Source: Bradyrhizobium sacchari
GTDB lineage: Bacteria > Pseudomonadota > Alphaproteobacteria > Rhizobiales > Xanthobacteraceae
Direction: 5' to 3'
Assembly (NCBI RefSeq): GCF_002068095.1
Contig: NZ_LWIG01000001.1
Span: 7,749 to 71,748 of the forward strand
Length of the DNA stretch: 64,000 nt
Notes under the pieces: model-generated
Told to the model about the DNA's origin: nothing
The model's input: the letters and a program-made list of their open reading frames with translations, nothing else
Database searches by the model: none
Program-made: the position numbers and the translations under genes
Shown here: piece by piece, positions 1 through 7,546 of the stretch
Layout: each line of letters starts with the position of its first letter
How positions within the stretch are numbered: the stretch's first letter is position 1

Positions 1-1
1 G

Positions 2-643
2 GTTCCCGCCGCAGATGGCACGACTGACTTCTCGGTCCTACAGAACGAACTGAAAGGCAGGTCGACCAGCATTGTACTGGTCGCCTTCGATCTTCTGTAC
101 CTGAACGGCCGCGACCTCCGGAAGCTGCCGCTTTTCCAGCGCAAGACCGAACTCAAGAAGATCATCGACGGCACCGAGATCCAATTCAGCGAAAGCTTCG
201 AGATTGAAGGCCGCGAGATGTTCGAGCACGCCTGCAAGATCGGACTGGAAGGCGTTGTCTCGAAGGTACGCGACAGCGCGTACGCCAGCGGCCGCAGCAA
301 CAACTGGGTCAAGAAAACCTGCGCGCAGCGGGAGACCCTGGCGATCGCCGGTTTCGCGCTCGACGAAGGCAAGTGGGACGGCATCTATCTCGGTCGGCGC
401 AAGGGGGACGACCTGGTCTACGCCGGCAAGGTCGACCACGGCTTCGATAAGGTCTCCGCAGCCGACCTGCAAAGGCGACTGAAGCCGCTAATCCGGAAGA
501 CGCAGCCGTACGCGAAGCGGATCGCCCACAAGGGCATCTGGGTGGAGCCGAAGCTGCTCGCGGAGGTCGAGTACCGCGCGAAGTCCGCCGAGGGGAAGGT
601 CCGGCACCCTTTCTTCAAGGGACTGCGGGAAGACATGCAGTAG
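2..643 (+). CDS. ligD: ATP-dependent DNA ligase, LigD-type, 3' part only (gene starts before the window)
   Basis: The frame is open from the window edge to a TAG stop and gives about 213 residues. It matches the C-terminal half of the nucleotidyltransferase/OB-fold ligase domain of bacterial NHEJ ligases: a DLLYLNGRDLRKLPL stretch, the EGVVSK motif, a NNWVKKTC motif V-like segment, and an OB-fold ending in VEYRAKSAEGKVRHPFFKG. The family joins DNA ends with Ku. The lysine active-site motif lies upstream of the window, so it cannot be said whether polymerase or phosphoesterase domains are present. A second, stand-alone ligase of the same family lies at 11289-12236. Confidence 0.92.
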   Translation, partial: VPAADGTTDFSVLQNELKGRSTSIVLVAFDLLYLNGRDLRKLPLFQRKTELKKIIDGTEIQFSESFEIEGREMFEHACKIGLEGVVSKVRDSAYASGRSNNWVKKTCAQRETLAIAGFALDEGKWDGIYLGRRKGDDLVYAGKVDHGFDKVSAADLQRRLKPLIRKTQPYAKRIAHKGIWVEPKLLAEVEYRAKSAEGKVRHPFFKGLREDMQ

Positions 644-1017
644 CATCCTTCGGGCTTTCGCTGCGGCGAATCCTCATGGATAGCTTTCGCCGTGCGAATG
701 GTGGAGCCGCCGAACCTGCCAAGCCTCGGCGTCCTCGCGCAAACGTGTATCGAAGTTCCGGACAGGATCGCGAAAATGATCATGCCTACTTGAGCGCGAA
801 CGAAGAAACGATGCATGTGCGATGATCCTTCGAGGTGCGCCGATCGCTTGCAACGAGGACGCGCGGCCTTCGATCAGCCCCGCGCCGAGTCCAGCGATCG
901 TACTGGCCGAAGACATGCTCGCTCTATCACGTTATCGATAGCGCCCGCGCTTCACGCAGCTTCAAAACGGGCCACGTCGCTTACGGGTTTTTCGACGCAC
1001 AGGCGACACGCTGTGAA
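644..1017. other. Intergenic stretch, no gene recognised
   Basis: About 370 bases lie between the ligase stop and the convergent YeaQ-like gene. Short overlapping frames occur on both strands but none has a convincing ribosome site or a recognisable family. No clear terminator hairpin with a T-run was seen. Confidence 0.5.
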
Positions 1018-1281
1018 CTAGATAGCCCGACGGCTTCTGCCTGTGACCAGCCCGTAAACGAACAGTACGATAATCGCACCGAGGACGGCGCCGACTAGCC
1101 CCGCTCCTTCGCCGGGCCGATACCAGCCGAGCGCCTGACCGAGATAGGTGGCCACGAACGCTCCTACGATTCCGAGGATCGTGGTCAGAATGAAACCAGT
1201 CGGCTCGTTATCGCCGGGCATGATGAATTTCGCGATGACCCCTGCGATGAAACCAATGATGATCGTCCAGATGATGCCCAT
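1018..1281 (-). CDS. GlsB/YeaQ/YmgE-family stress-response membrane protein
   Basis: A small (87 aa) glycine-rich hydrophobic protein with three membrane segments and the family pattern GFIAGVIAKFIMPG followed by a second GIVGAFVATYLG helix and a final AVLGAIIVLFVYG helix. The family (transglycosylase-associated proteins) is general-stress associated; its biochemical role is not settled. The ATG at 1281 is preferred over an in-frame TTG four codons upstream because a GGGGGA ribosome site sits just before it. It lies 24 bases downstream of the YidB-like gene and is probably co-transcribed with it. Confidence 0.85.
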   Translation of the reverse strand: MGIIWTIIIGFIAGVIAKFIMPGDNEPTGFILTTILGIVGAFVATYLGQALGWYRPGEGAGLVGAVLGAIIVLFVYGLVTGRSRRAI

Positions 1282-1305
1282 GTTTTCCCCCAAGTGCGCG
1301 TTGCG

Positions 1306-1767
1306 TTAGCCAGCCGTCGAAGAAGGAAGCCGTCCGTCGGGCGTGTATTTGTCCACGGCTGTCGGCAGCTCGCGGGACAAGCGGTCGAGTATCTCCTGCT
1401 GCGACAGTCCGGTCTGCTGTTCCAGCTTCTGCAGGACATCCGGACCGATCGCCTGCTTAAGTTCGGGCGGCGTGACCTCCCGGTTCGGCCCGTGATCGAC
1501 CCAGGACTGCGCGGCGTCACCCTGACCGTTCTGTTTGAAGTGCTCGAGAAGTTCGCCGATCCCGCCGTTGAGCAGCGAACCCACGCCACCGCCGCCGACG
1601 AGGCCGCCCAAGTTGCCGAGCATGCCGCTTAGCGAGTCCTTGTTGCCTGCCGCCGGCTGCCCGGCGGTCGCGTTGCGAAACATCTCCGTCAGCTTGTCTC
1701 GATTCTGGTACCCGGCGATAGCGAGCATGCCCAAGAGGGCAGTCATCGATGGCATGCCGCGGCTCAT
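1306..1767 (-). CDS. YidB-family (DUF937) protein
   Basis: 153 aa. The N-terminal half is glycine-rich (LGNLGGLVGGGGVGSLLNGG), and the C-terminal half carries the YidB hallmark GDAAQSWVDHGPNREV with a following PPELKQAIGPDVLQKL segment. The family function is unknown; such proteins are common in rhizobial stress gene clusters. It lies between a terminator-bearing YflT-like gene upstream and the YeaQ-like gene downstream, all on the minus strand. Confidence 0.85.
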   Translation of the reverse strand: MSRGMPSMTALLGMLAIAGYQNRDKLTEMFRNATAGQPAAGNKDSLSGMLGNLGGLVGGGGVGSLLNGGIGELLEHFKQNGQGDAAQSWVDHGPNREVTPPELKQAIGPDVLQKLEQQTGLSQQEILDRLSRELPTAVDKYTPDGRLPSSTAG

Positions 1768-1799
1768 TTTCCGCTCCTGTATTCGATTGTTGTCGCGTG

Positions 1800-1830
1800 A
1801 AAAAAAAGCGACCCGCCTTGGAGGCGGGTC
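1800..1830 (-). terminator. Rho-independent terminator of the YflT-like gene
   Basis: Read on the minus strand there is a perfect 8-bp stem gacccgcc / ggcgggtc with a 5-base loop (1810-1830), followed after two bases by eight T residues (1800-1807). It sits 12 bases after the stop codon of the gene ending at 1843. Confidence 0.92.
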
Positions 1831-1842
1831 ACCGACTGTGCC

Positions 1843-2463
1843 TTACCGTACGCCTGCACCGTAGAGTTGGCGCTCGCGGCGGACCTCGTCCGCCCCGTAA
1901 GGTTGCGCCGCCGGATCGTAGCTCTTCCAACCCGACTTCTGCCAAGCCGCGCTGCGGTCGCGCAGATTGACGGCGGATTGGTCGAGGATCGCTTCGTACC
2001 GCGCACGATCGCCGTCAGGAACGCGGGCCGAAACCATCGTGCCGCCGCGCCTTACGCCTTCGGCATAGAGAGGTGCTTCTTCCTCGGAAACGCCCGCTTG
2101 CGTTAGCGCACCGACCACTCCGCCCGTTGCGCCGCCCGCGACCGCGCCCAGCGCCGTCGAGGCGAGCCATCCGGCCGCGACCACCGGGCCCAGGCCCGGT
2201 ATCGCCAGTAGCCCGAGGCCCGCGAGCAGACCGGCAGCGCCGCCGAGACCCGCGCCGACGCCGGCACCCGTGGCGGCGCCTTCGGCACGGTCGTCGACAC
2301 CATCGCGGTCGCGGTCAACCTTCTTGTCGCTGCTGTACCAGTTGTCGGAATTGTTCGCGACGATGCTCAAGTCCGAATGCGGCAGACCCGCTGCTTCGAG
2401 GTTCGTCACCGCGCGCTGCGCGTCGGAGTAGTTGTCGTAGAGACGTGTAATCGTAACGGTCAT
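1843..2463 (-). CDS. General stress protein of the YflT/GsiB-17M-like type
   Basis: 206 aa. The N-terminus TVTITRLYDNYSDAQRAV and LEAAGLPHSDLSIVANN form the YflT-like alpha/beta domain, a long Gly/Ala-rich hydrophobic hairpin follows (about residues 63-125), and the C-terminal part (EEAPLYAEGVRRGGTMVSARV) completes the domain. Family members respond to heat and general stress in Firmicutes; here the role is inferred. It lies 35 bases downstream of the secreted PepSY-like gene and so is probably expressed from the EcfG-type promoter at 2846-2870, ending at the terminator at 1800-1830. Confidence 0.75.
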   Translation of the reverse strand: MTVTITRLYDNYSDAQRAVTNLEAAGLPHSDLSIVANNSDNWYSSDKKVDRDRDGVDDRAEGAATGAGVGAGLGGAAGLLAGLGLLAIPGLGPVVAAGWLASTALGAVAGGATGGVVGALTQAGVSEEEAPLYAEGVRRGGTMVSARVPDGDRARYEAILDQSAVNLRDRSAAWQKSGWKSYDPAAQPYGADEVRRERQLYGAGVR

Positions 2464-2498
2464 TTTGAGTCCTTGTCTGTGTTAGCTGCTGCGCTCGG

Positions 2499-2819
2499 TT
2501 ACTTCGCCGCGTTGACGTTGCCCTGGAAGTCAAGGCTAACGTTCGTCGATGTGCCGCCCTTGCTCGCCTTGCCGCGCCACACGCCGTTGTCGTCCTTCTT
2601 CAGGCCCGTGACATCGGTGTAACCCGCCTGCTCGATCTTCGATTTGGCCTGGCCCTCGGTGAAGCTGTTGGCCCCCGAAACCGGTTTGTCGGAATTGTTC
2701 TGGCCGGAACTGTTGACCGCGTTGTTGTTCGGGCGGTCGGTCGCCGGCGGATTTTGCGCGAACGACGGACCCGTCAGAAGCGAAGCGGCCGTCAGCAGCA
2801 GAAGAAGTTTCTTGTTCAT
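2499..2819 (-). CDS. Small secreted protein, PepSY-like
   Basis: 106 aa. There is a clear Sec signal peptide (MNKKLLLLLTAASLLTGPSFAQ), an Asn/Ser-rich linker, and a C-terminal module FTEGQAKSKIEQAGYTDVTG plus a short beta region (GVWRGKA) resembling one PepSY/YpeB-like repeat. It is expected in the periplasm. The function is unknown. It is the first gene after an EcfG-type promoter. Confidence 0.75.
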   Translation of the reverse strand: MNKKLLLLLTAASLLTGPSFAQNPPATDRPNNNAVNSSGQNNSDKPVSGANSFTEGQAKSKIEQAGYTDVTGLKKDDNGVWRGKASKGGTSTNVSLDFQGNVNAAK

Positions 2820-2845
2820 GTCGTCCTCCAGTATTGGCCCGGCAC

Positions 2846-2870
2846 AACAGGTGCTGCGCCCAGAGGTTCC
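2846..2870 (-). promoter_or_regulatory. EcfG-type (general stress) promoter
   Basis: On the minus strand GGAAC (2870-2866), 16 bases, then TGTT (2849-2846). This fits the alphaproteobacterial EcfG consensus GGAAC-N16/17-cGTT with one deviation. It lies 27 bases before the start of the PepSY-like gene. Confidence 0.55.
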
Positions 2871-2972
2871 AAGTTTTCTCGGTTCGGATTGACGCAGCCC
2901 TCAGCCCGGGATGCCGGCGCCGCGAAGCCGCCGCCGCTCCGGCATCGGAGAATGAGATCCATGGCTGCTGAT

Positions 2973-2997
2973 CGAACCATGAGGGGTAGCCGGCGTT
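2973..2997 (+). promoter_or_regulatory. Possible EcfG-type promoter before the polX unit
   Basis: CGAAC (2973-2977), 16 bases, then CGTT (2994-2997). The -35 box deviates from GGAAC by one base. It lies just before the ATG at 3008. Weak on its own, but the same motif recurs at several neighbouring genes. Confidence 0.3.
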
Positions 2998-3007
2998 TGC
3001 TGACATC

Positions 3008-3286
3008 ATGTCAGACGCATTCGACTACTTCCGCGCCTGCGCCGTCCGAGCTCTTTGCAAGGCGCGATCGATGCCGCGGGGCCGGATGAAGCATCTGCAG
3101 CTGGTGGCCGGTCGGATCTACAATCTCCTCAAAAAAGAAGCTGTTTACGGCCCCAATATCCAGCAACTAGACGACTTTCGCGCAGCTCAGAAGCTCGAGA
3201 GCTCACTCGATCGCCGGTCGAGTGACCGGTCCGGCGGTCGCCTTGCTCCGTCGGCCCCGCAAAGCGCGGACCGGGAGGCTCGCTGA
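3008..3286 (+). CDS. Small conserved-type hypothetical protein upstream of polX
   Basis: 92 aa. The N-terminal two thirds are helical and basic (DYFRACAVRALCKARSMPRGRMKH and a GRIYNLLKKEAVYGPNIQQLDDFR stretch), and the C-terminal end is Ser/Arg-rich. The stop TGA abuts the ATG of polX with no gap, suggesting translational coupling. The function is unknown. Confidence 0.55.
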   Translation: MSDAFDYFRACAVRALCKARSMPRGRMKHLQLVAGRIYNLLKKEAVYGPNIQQLDDFRAAQKLESSLDRRSSDRSGGRLAPSAPQSADREAR

Positions 3287-4969
3287 ATGCCTTCGCTCGG
3301 CGCTCGCGGTGTGGCAAGTCTCCTGCGAGAGTACGCACAGCGCACAGCCTTGCGGGGCGGCAATCCCTACCGGGCGAAAGCCTACTCTCGGGCCGCCGAC
3401 AGCCTGGCGGCCCTTGCCGTCCCTCTGGACGTGCTCATCGCCGAAGACCGGCTGACGGAGATCCCCGAGGTGGGTGATGCGATCGCTGACATCATCACCA
3501 AGCTCCACAAGACTGGCAGCCATCCGAGCCTCGAAAAGCTGCGGAAGGAGATCCCCGAGAGCGTGCTTGAGATGCTCGCTGTGCCCGGCCTTCGTCCGGA
3601 GAAGCTGCTGCGCCTGTATAAGGATCTCGGCATCGCCTCCCTCGCCGAACTGGAGGCCGCCGCCAAGGACAACCGCATCAAGAAGGTGAAAGGACTGGGC
3701 GCCGCGCTGCAGACCAAGATCCTCCAGAACCTGGCCATCGCGAAGAGCGGAGAAGGCCGCCTCCATCTGCATCGTGCCGCCGCCCTGCTCGCGCACGCGA
3801 AGGACTCGATCCGGAAGGCTCGCCCCGAACTCAAGCGCGTGACGATCGCCGGCGATTTCCGTCGAGGCTGCGAACTCGTCGGTGATCTCGCCATCGTTGC
3901 GGAGGCTCCGGAGGCCGCCAAGGCACCGAAGCCGTCACCCGCCGAGGGACTGCAGATTCGGCTGACAGATCGCAAACACTTCGGCGCCACGCTTCTGTTC
4001 GCGACCGGCTCCGCCGCTCATGTCGAGCAGCTCCGGACGCTGGCCGCCGAGAAAGAGATGCGGTTGGAAGCCGACGGCCTGCACAAGGGGCGGACCCTGA
4101 TCGCGGGCGACGAGGCCGAGATTTATCGCGCTCTTGGTTTGCCCTTCATCGATCCCGAACTCCGGGAGGGCCGCTGCGAGGTCGAACTGGCCCAGAAGGG
4201 TAAGCTGCCGAAGCTCGTCACCGACGAGGACCTCCGCGGAATCCTTCATTGCCACACCGATGGCTCCGACGGAGCGGAGACCCTAGAGACTATGGCGAAG
4301 GCGACGCGCCAGCGCGGCTTCGAGTATTTCGGGGTCGCCGACCATTCGAAGTCTGCTCACTATGCCGGTGGTCTCACCGTGGAGGACATTGAGCAGCAGC
4401 ACCGTGAAGCCGACCGGTTGAACAAACGCTTCCGCAAGGATTTCCGGATCCTGAAAGGCATCGAGTCCGACATTCTGGCGGACGGGTCGCTCGACTACGA
4501 CGACGAGGTGCTTGGACGTTTCGATTTCGTCGTCGCCAGCATCCACGGCCGTTTCAAGCTGGACCGCAAGGCGCAGACGCAGCGCCTGCTTCGGGCCATT
4601 TCCGATCCTCACACGGCCATCATCGGGCACATGACCGGGCGGCAGCTCCAGCGGCGGCCGGGCTATGAGATCGACATCGAGAAGGTGCTTCGGGCCTGTG
4701 CGAAGCATGACGTCGCCGTCGAAATCAACGCACATCCCTGGCGGCTCGATCTGGATTGGCGCTGGCACCAGGCGGCGCTTGAGTTCGGCTGCATGTTAAG
4801 CATCAATCCGGATGTGCACTCGATTCCAGAGCTCGACCACATGCACTGGGGCGTCGAGATGGCTCGCAAGGGCGGCGTCCCGGCCGACCGGGTCCTGAAC
4901 GCGATGAAGTTGCCGGAAATCACGCGATATCTCCGCCAGAAGAGGCGCTTGCTCGCCTGCGCCGCCTGA
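3287..4969 (+). CDS. polX: PolX-family protein: HhH and polymerase X-like domains plus C-terminal PHP nuclease
   Basis: 560 aa. It has N-terminal helix-hairpin-helix motifs (PEVGDAIADIITKLHKTG and a VKGLGAALQTKIL segment), then a polymerase X palm region and a C-terminal PHP phosphoesterase domain. The PHP metal motifs are intact: HCHTDGSDG (His321, His323), VADHS, KGIESDI, ASIH, GHMTGR, EINAHPWRLDLD and NPDVHS. The palm looks degenerate: the usual D-x-D after GDFRRG reads D200-L-A202, and the third aspartate position reads Arg225 (GLQIRLT where VDLR is usual). I infer that 3'-5' exonuclease/phosphoesterase activity is kept but nucleotidyl transfer is doubtful. The family works in base-excision and end repair. 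The stop overlaps the next ATG (TGATG). Confidence 0.9.
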   Translation: MPSLGARGVASLLREYAQRTALRGGNPYRAKAYSRAADSLAALAVPLDVLIAEDRLTEIPEVGDAIADIITKLHKTGSHPSLEKLRKEIPESVLEMLAVPGLRPEKLLRLYKDLGIASLAELEAAAKDNRIKKVKGLGAALQTKILQNLAIAKSGEGRLHLHRAAALLAHAKDSIRKARPELKRVTIAGDFRRGCELVGDLAIVAEAPEAAKAPKPSPAEGLQIRLTDRKHFGATLLFATGSAAHVEQLRTLAAEKEMRLEADGLHKGRTLIAGDEAEIYRALGLPFIDPELREGRCEVELAQKGKLPKLVTDEDLRGILHCHTDGSDGAETLETMAKATRQRGFEYFGVADHSKSAHYAGGLTVEDIEQQHREADRLNKRFRKDFRILKGIESDILADGSLDYDDEVLGRFDFVVASIHGRFKLDRKAQTQRLLRAISDPHTAIIGHMTGRQLQRRPGYEIDIEKVLRACAKHDVAVEINAHPWRLDLDWRWHQAALEFGCMLSINPDVHSIPELDHMHWGVEMARKGGVPADRVLNAMKLPEITRYLRQKRRLLACAA

Positions 4970-5227
4970 TGTCGCCTGTGCACGACGTCTCGCTCGAGGG
5001 AAAGGTGATTGCGGTAGCCGCTGATCGCGGCCACCAGTTCAGCAAGCCGCCACGGGATCAGATCGTTTTGGTGGAAGGCAAAGGTGTCGATTGTGATGCC
5101 CACGCCGGCCCGTTTGTCCGGCACCGATACCTCGCCCATCGCCAGCCCCGGCTTCCCAATCTACGGCAGGTTCACCTGATCCAATCCGAGCGATTTGCGC
5201 ACCTCCGAGAAGCTGGCTTCGCGGTCG
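4969..5227 (+). pseudogene. MOSC-domain protein, 3' end deleted
   Basis: The start is coupled to polX (TGATG). About 86 residues match the N-terminal half of a MOSC domain: VIAVAADRGHQFSKPP, GVDCDAHAG and LRQVHLIQSERF. After residue ~86 the frame runs into the antisense of a DUF3618 gene and ends at 5364 without the rest of the domain, including the region with the sulfur-carrier cysteine. MOSC proteins handle molybdenum-cofactor sulfur or related metal-sulfur chemistry; this copy cannot fold as a full domain. Confidence 0.7.
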
Positions 5228-5385
5228 CAGCCCGACATTTCCGATTTAACGTGTTGAGGCGAGACCATGTACCGCAGATCCCGCGTCGTGTCCGATATCC
5301 CCTGCTTGAGACGTTCGACCGTGGCCGCCAATTCCGCCCGGTTACGCTCGGACTCCCGTCGTAGCTCCTCCACCGATCGTGTCAT
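5161..5385 (-). pseudogene. DUF3618 protein, truncated by the MOSC junction
   Basis: 74 codons. The N-terminus SVEELRRESERNRAELAATV and ERLKQGISDTTRDLRYMVSP with QHVKSEMSG is typical of DUF3618 proteins. From about residue 52 the sequence becomes antisense of the MOSC gene and no longer fits the family. The gene is therefore a 5' fragment with a foreign tail. The start at 5385 lies two bases from the stop of the small minus-strand frame at 5387. Confidence 0.65.
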
Positions 5386-5386
5386 C

Positions 5387-5620
5387 TCATCCTCTTGTCT
5401 TCTTGGATTGTGCTTCGAGGACGAACTCCCCCTCTATTGGATGATTCCTAGTAGCCTTGGAGCGCCTTCCGCCGCATCGCCGCGCGTCGACGCGGCCGGT
5501 GCGTTCTCCCGCCGGCCGCCGCAGGACCGACTGCGGGGCGGTCTCGACGGCCGCGCTCGTTCGAAATCTGCTCGTCAGAGAATCCCAAGCCGCAGCGGTC
5601 GCTTTCTCGAAGGAGGACAA
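5387..5620 (-). CDS. Short hypothetical frame upstream of the DUF3618 remnant
   Basis: 77 aa. The N-terminus SSFEKATAAAWDSLTSRFR looks like a protein; the rest is Arg-rich and unlike any family I know. Its stop is adjacent to the DUF3618 start, so it may be the residue of an upstream partner gene. It may equally be non-coding. Confidence 0.3.
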   Translation of the reverse strand: MSSFEKATAAAWDSLTSRFRTSAAVETAPQSVLRRPAGERTGRVDARRCGGRRSKATRNHPIEGEFVLEAQSKKTRG

Positions 5621-5708
5621 GCCGCGGGTATCCCCTTGAGTTTGCCGTTAGAGCGTGTCCCAATACTCCCGACCCGACGGAGAATCTTGGTGTGCGGCTC
5701 GATTGAAA

Positions 5709-7103
5709 ATGTCCCTTAGAGGCCTGACGCTGGCAGTCCTTCTGACGGGTCTTCTCGAAGGCTCCCACGCATTCGCGCAGGAGGACAAGAAGACCGACGA
5801 CGACAAGCCCGCCGATCCCGACACCGGCGAGAGCACCGTCGAGGAGAAGACGCTCGGGCTTCTGCCAAACCCACTCCAAAAGTACGGGATCAAGTTCGCC
5901 GCGACCTACATCGGTGAGACGCTGGGGAATGTGTCCGGCGGACTGAAGCAGGGAGCGATCTACGAAGGCCGGTTAAACCTTGCGGTCGATATCGACCTGC
6001 AGAAGCTCGTCGGCATCGACAAGCTCACCTTCCACGCCAACATGTTCCAGATCCATGGCGACGGGCTGTCTCGAAGCTATCTCGACAATTTCTTCGTCGT
6101 CAGCGGCATCGAAGCGTTGCCCTCGACCCGCCTCTACGAGGCCTACTTTGAAAAGCAGTGGGGCGACAAGAAGGTCTCTCTGAAGTTCGGACAGCTCGCC
6201 GCCGACAGCGAGTTCTTCAATACGAAATACACCGACGTCTTCACGAACGCGTCGATGGGCTGGCCGGCGATCACGTCGCTCGACCTGCCCAGCGGCGGTC
6301 CGTCGCCGCCGTTGGCCGCGATGGGCACCCGACTGCTGGTCAACATCACCGATCAGCTGTCCATGCTTGGAGGCATCTTTGACGGCAATCAGGCGGGCCC
6401 TGGATCGGGCGACCCGCAAGAACGCAACCGATATGGCGTCAACTTTCGGATCAACGATCCGCCTCTGCTGCTAGGGCAGATCCAGTACGCTTGGAACAAC
6501 AAGAAGGGCGATCCCAATCTGACCGGCCAGGTCAAGTTCGGCGGATGGCGTCACTTCGGGCAATTCTCAGATCTTCAACTCGCAAGCAACGGCGTTTCGC
6601 TTTCGGCGCCGAGCAGCAGCGGCACCCCACTCATGTTGGGGGGCGACATCGGCGGCTGGGCGGTCTTCGAGCAGCAGCTTTATCGCGTGCCCAAAAGCGA
6701 TGACCGCGGAATCGGCATCTTCGCTCGCGTCTCCGGAGCTCCTGCCGATCGCAATCTGATCGATCTCTACGCCGACGCGGGGTTCGAATTCATCGGTCTC
6801 AGCGACAAACGGCCGGACGACAAGTTTGGGATCGCGGCCGGCTACGCACACGTCTCGAAGCGAGCCCAGGCGCTCGACTTCGACTATCGCGCACTTGCCG
6901 GTCCCGCCTGGCCGGTGCGCAGCTTCGAAGGACTCCTCACGGCGGTGTATCAGTATCAGGTGAGGGACGGCTGGACCCTCCAGCCCAATTTCCAATACAT
7001 CATCCGGCCGGGCGGCGGAGCGACGGACCCGACGGGCCCGATGCCGGGTCGAGCGCTGAAAAACGCGGCGGTCTTCGGCCTGCGCACGACGTTGAAATTC
7101 TAG
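5709..7103 (+). CDS. OprB-type carbohydrate-selective porin
   Basis: 464 aa from the preferred ATG at 5709, which starts a clean signal peptide (MSLRGLTLAVLLTGLL, cleavage near AFAQ); an upstream in-frame start adds 18 residues that would spoil it. An acidic linker follows, then the OprB features: an early IKFAATYIGETLGNVSGG strand, YEAYFEKQWGDKKVSLKFGQ, DSEFFNTKY, repeated amphipathic strands such as FGQFSDLQ, GIGIFARVSGAP and FDYRALAG, and a terminal strand ending in aromatic Phe (GLRTTLKF), the usual outer-membrane assembly signal. It should form an outer-membrane sugar channel. It follows the scarred 5.0-5.6 kb segment and seems monocistronic. Confidence 0.88.
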   Translation: MSLRGLTLAVLLTGLLEGSHAFAQEDKKTDDDKPADPDTGESTVEEKTLGLLPNPLQKYGIKFAATYIGETLGNVSGGLKQGAIYEGRLNLAVDIDLQKLVGIDKLTFHANMFQIHGDGLSRSYLDNFFVVSGIEALPSTRLYEAYFEKQWGDKKVSLKFGQLAADSEFFNTKYTDVFTNASMGWPAITSLDLPSGGPSPPLAAMGTRLLVNITDQLSMLGGIFDGNQAGPGSGDPQERNRYGVNFRINDPPLLLGQIQYAWNNKKGDPNLTGQVKFGGWRHFGQFSDLQLASNGVSLSAPSSSGTPLMLGGDIGGWAVFEQQLYRVPKSDDRGIGIFARVSGAPADRNLIDLYADAGFEFIGLSDKRPDDKFGIAAGYAHVSKRAQALDFDYRALAGPAWPVRSFEGLLTAVYQYQVRDGWTLQPNFQYIIRPGGGATDPTGPMPGRALKNAAVFGLRTTLKF

Positions 7104-7197
7104 GAAGCTTCAGTTCCGTGAACCGGATGTTCAAGATGAAGAGCTCATCTCGCCTTCTCCTAGACTGCGTCTCATTCCCCCTCCTGCCGGATGGGCA

Positions 7198-7400
7198 GAC
7201 AAAAGAACGGCCAGCTTCCGAATGCCGACGGATCGTCCTCCAGACGCCTCGAAATCCGCCGAGATTGATGGCCGATGGCGAAAGCGACGCGTCAGCGTTG
7301 TTTCGAGTATTTCGGCGTCGCGGACCTTTCAAGTCGAGCACTGTGTGGCCGGCCTGTCAGCCGAGCGGATCGGCTGTCCAGGTGGCGAGGGCATTGACGA
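7198..7400 (+). pseudogene. Decayed fragment of a second polX (PHP domain)
   Basis: From the ATG at 7275 the translation MAKATRQRCFEYFGVADLSS repeats polX residues starting at position 336 (MAKATRQRGFEYFGVADHS) at both protein and DNA level. The similarity resumes after a frameshift (HCVAGLSAERI versus polX HYAGGLTVEDI). Upstream bases around 7198-7270 also resemble the polX segment before the PHP domain, with deletions. It has no start, no full domain and at least two frame breaks. Confidence 0.65.
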
Positions 7401-7512
7401 GAAGCGGACCGAGTTTCAAGCCGAACCATGTCCTTCCGGACAGTCAGGCGAAAGCCCGTCCTGCGACGCGAGCCGCTTGAGAAGACTATCGGAAGCGGTC
7501 TGACAAGCGCTC

Positions 7513-7538
7513 GGAACATCGAGCCTGGAACGCACGTT
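7513..7538 (+). promoter_or_regulatory. EcfG-type promoter of the HWE kinase gene
   Basis: GGAAC (7513-7517), exactly 17 bases, then CGTT (7535-7538). This matches the EcfG consensus fully. The -10 ends only 8 bases before the ATG at 7547, so the message would be leaderless or nearly so. Confidence 0.7.
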
Positions 7539-7546
7539 CCTCCCAA

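Noticed and set aside
2536-3009. 157-codon minus-strand frame overlapping the PepSY-like gene
   Set aside because: It is a shadow: the 2499-2819 gene in another frame has a signal peptide and a promoter, and this frame has no family features.
4283-4768. Long minus-strand frame within polX
   Set aside because: Antisense shadow of the PHP domain, typical of GC-rich coding DNA.
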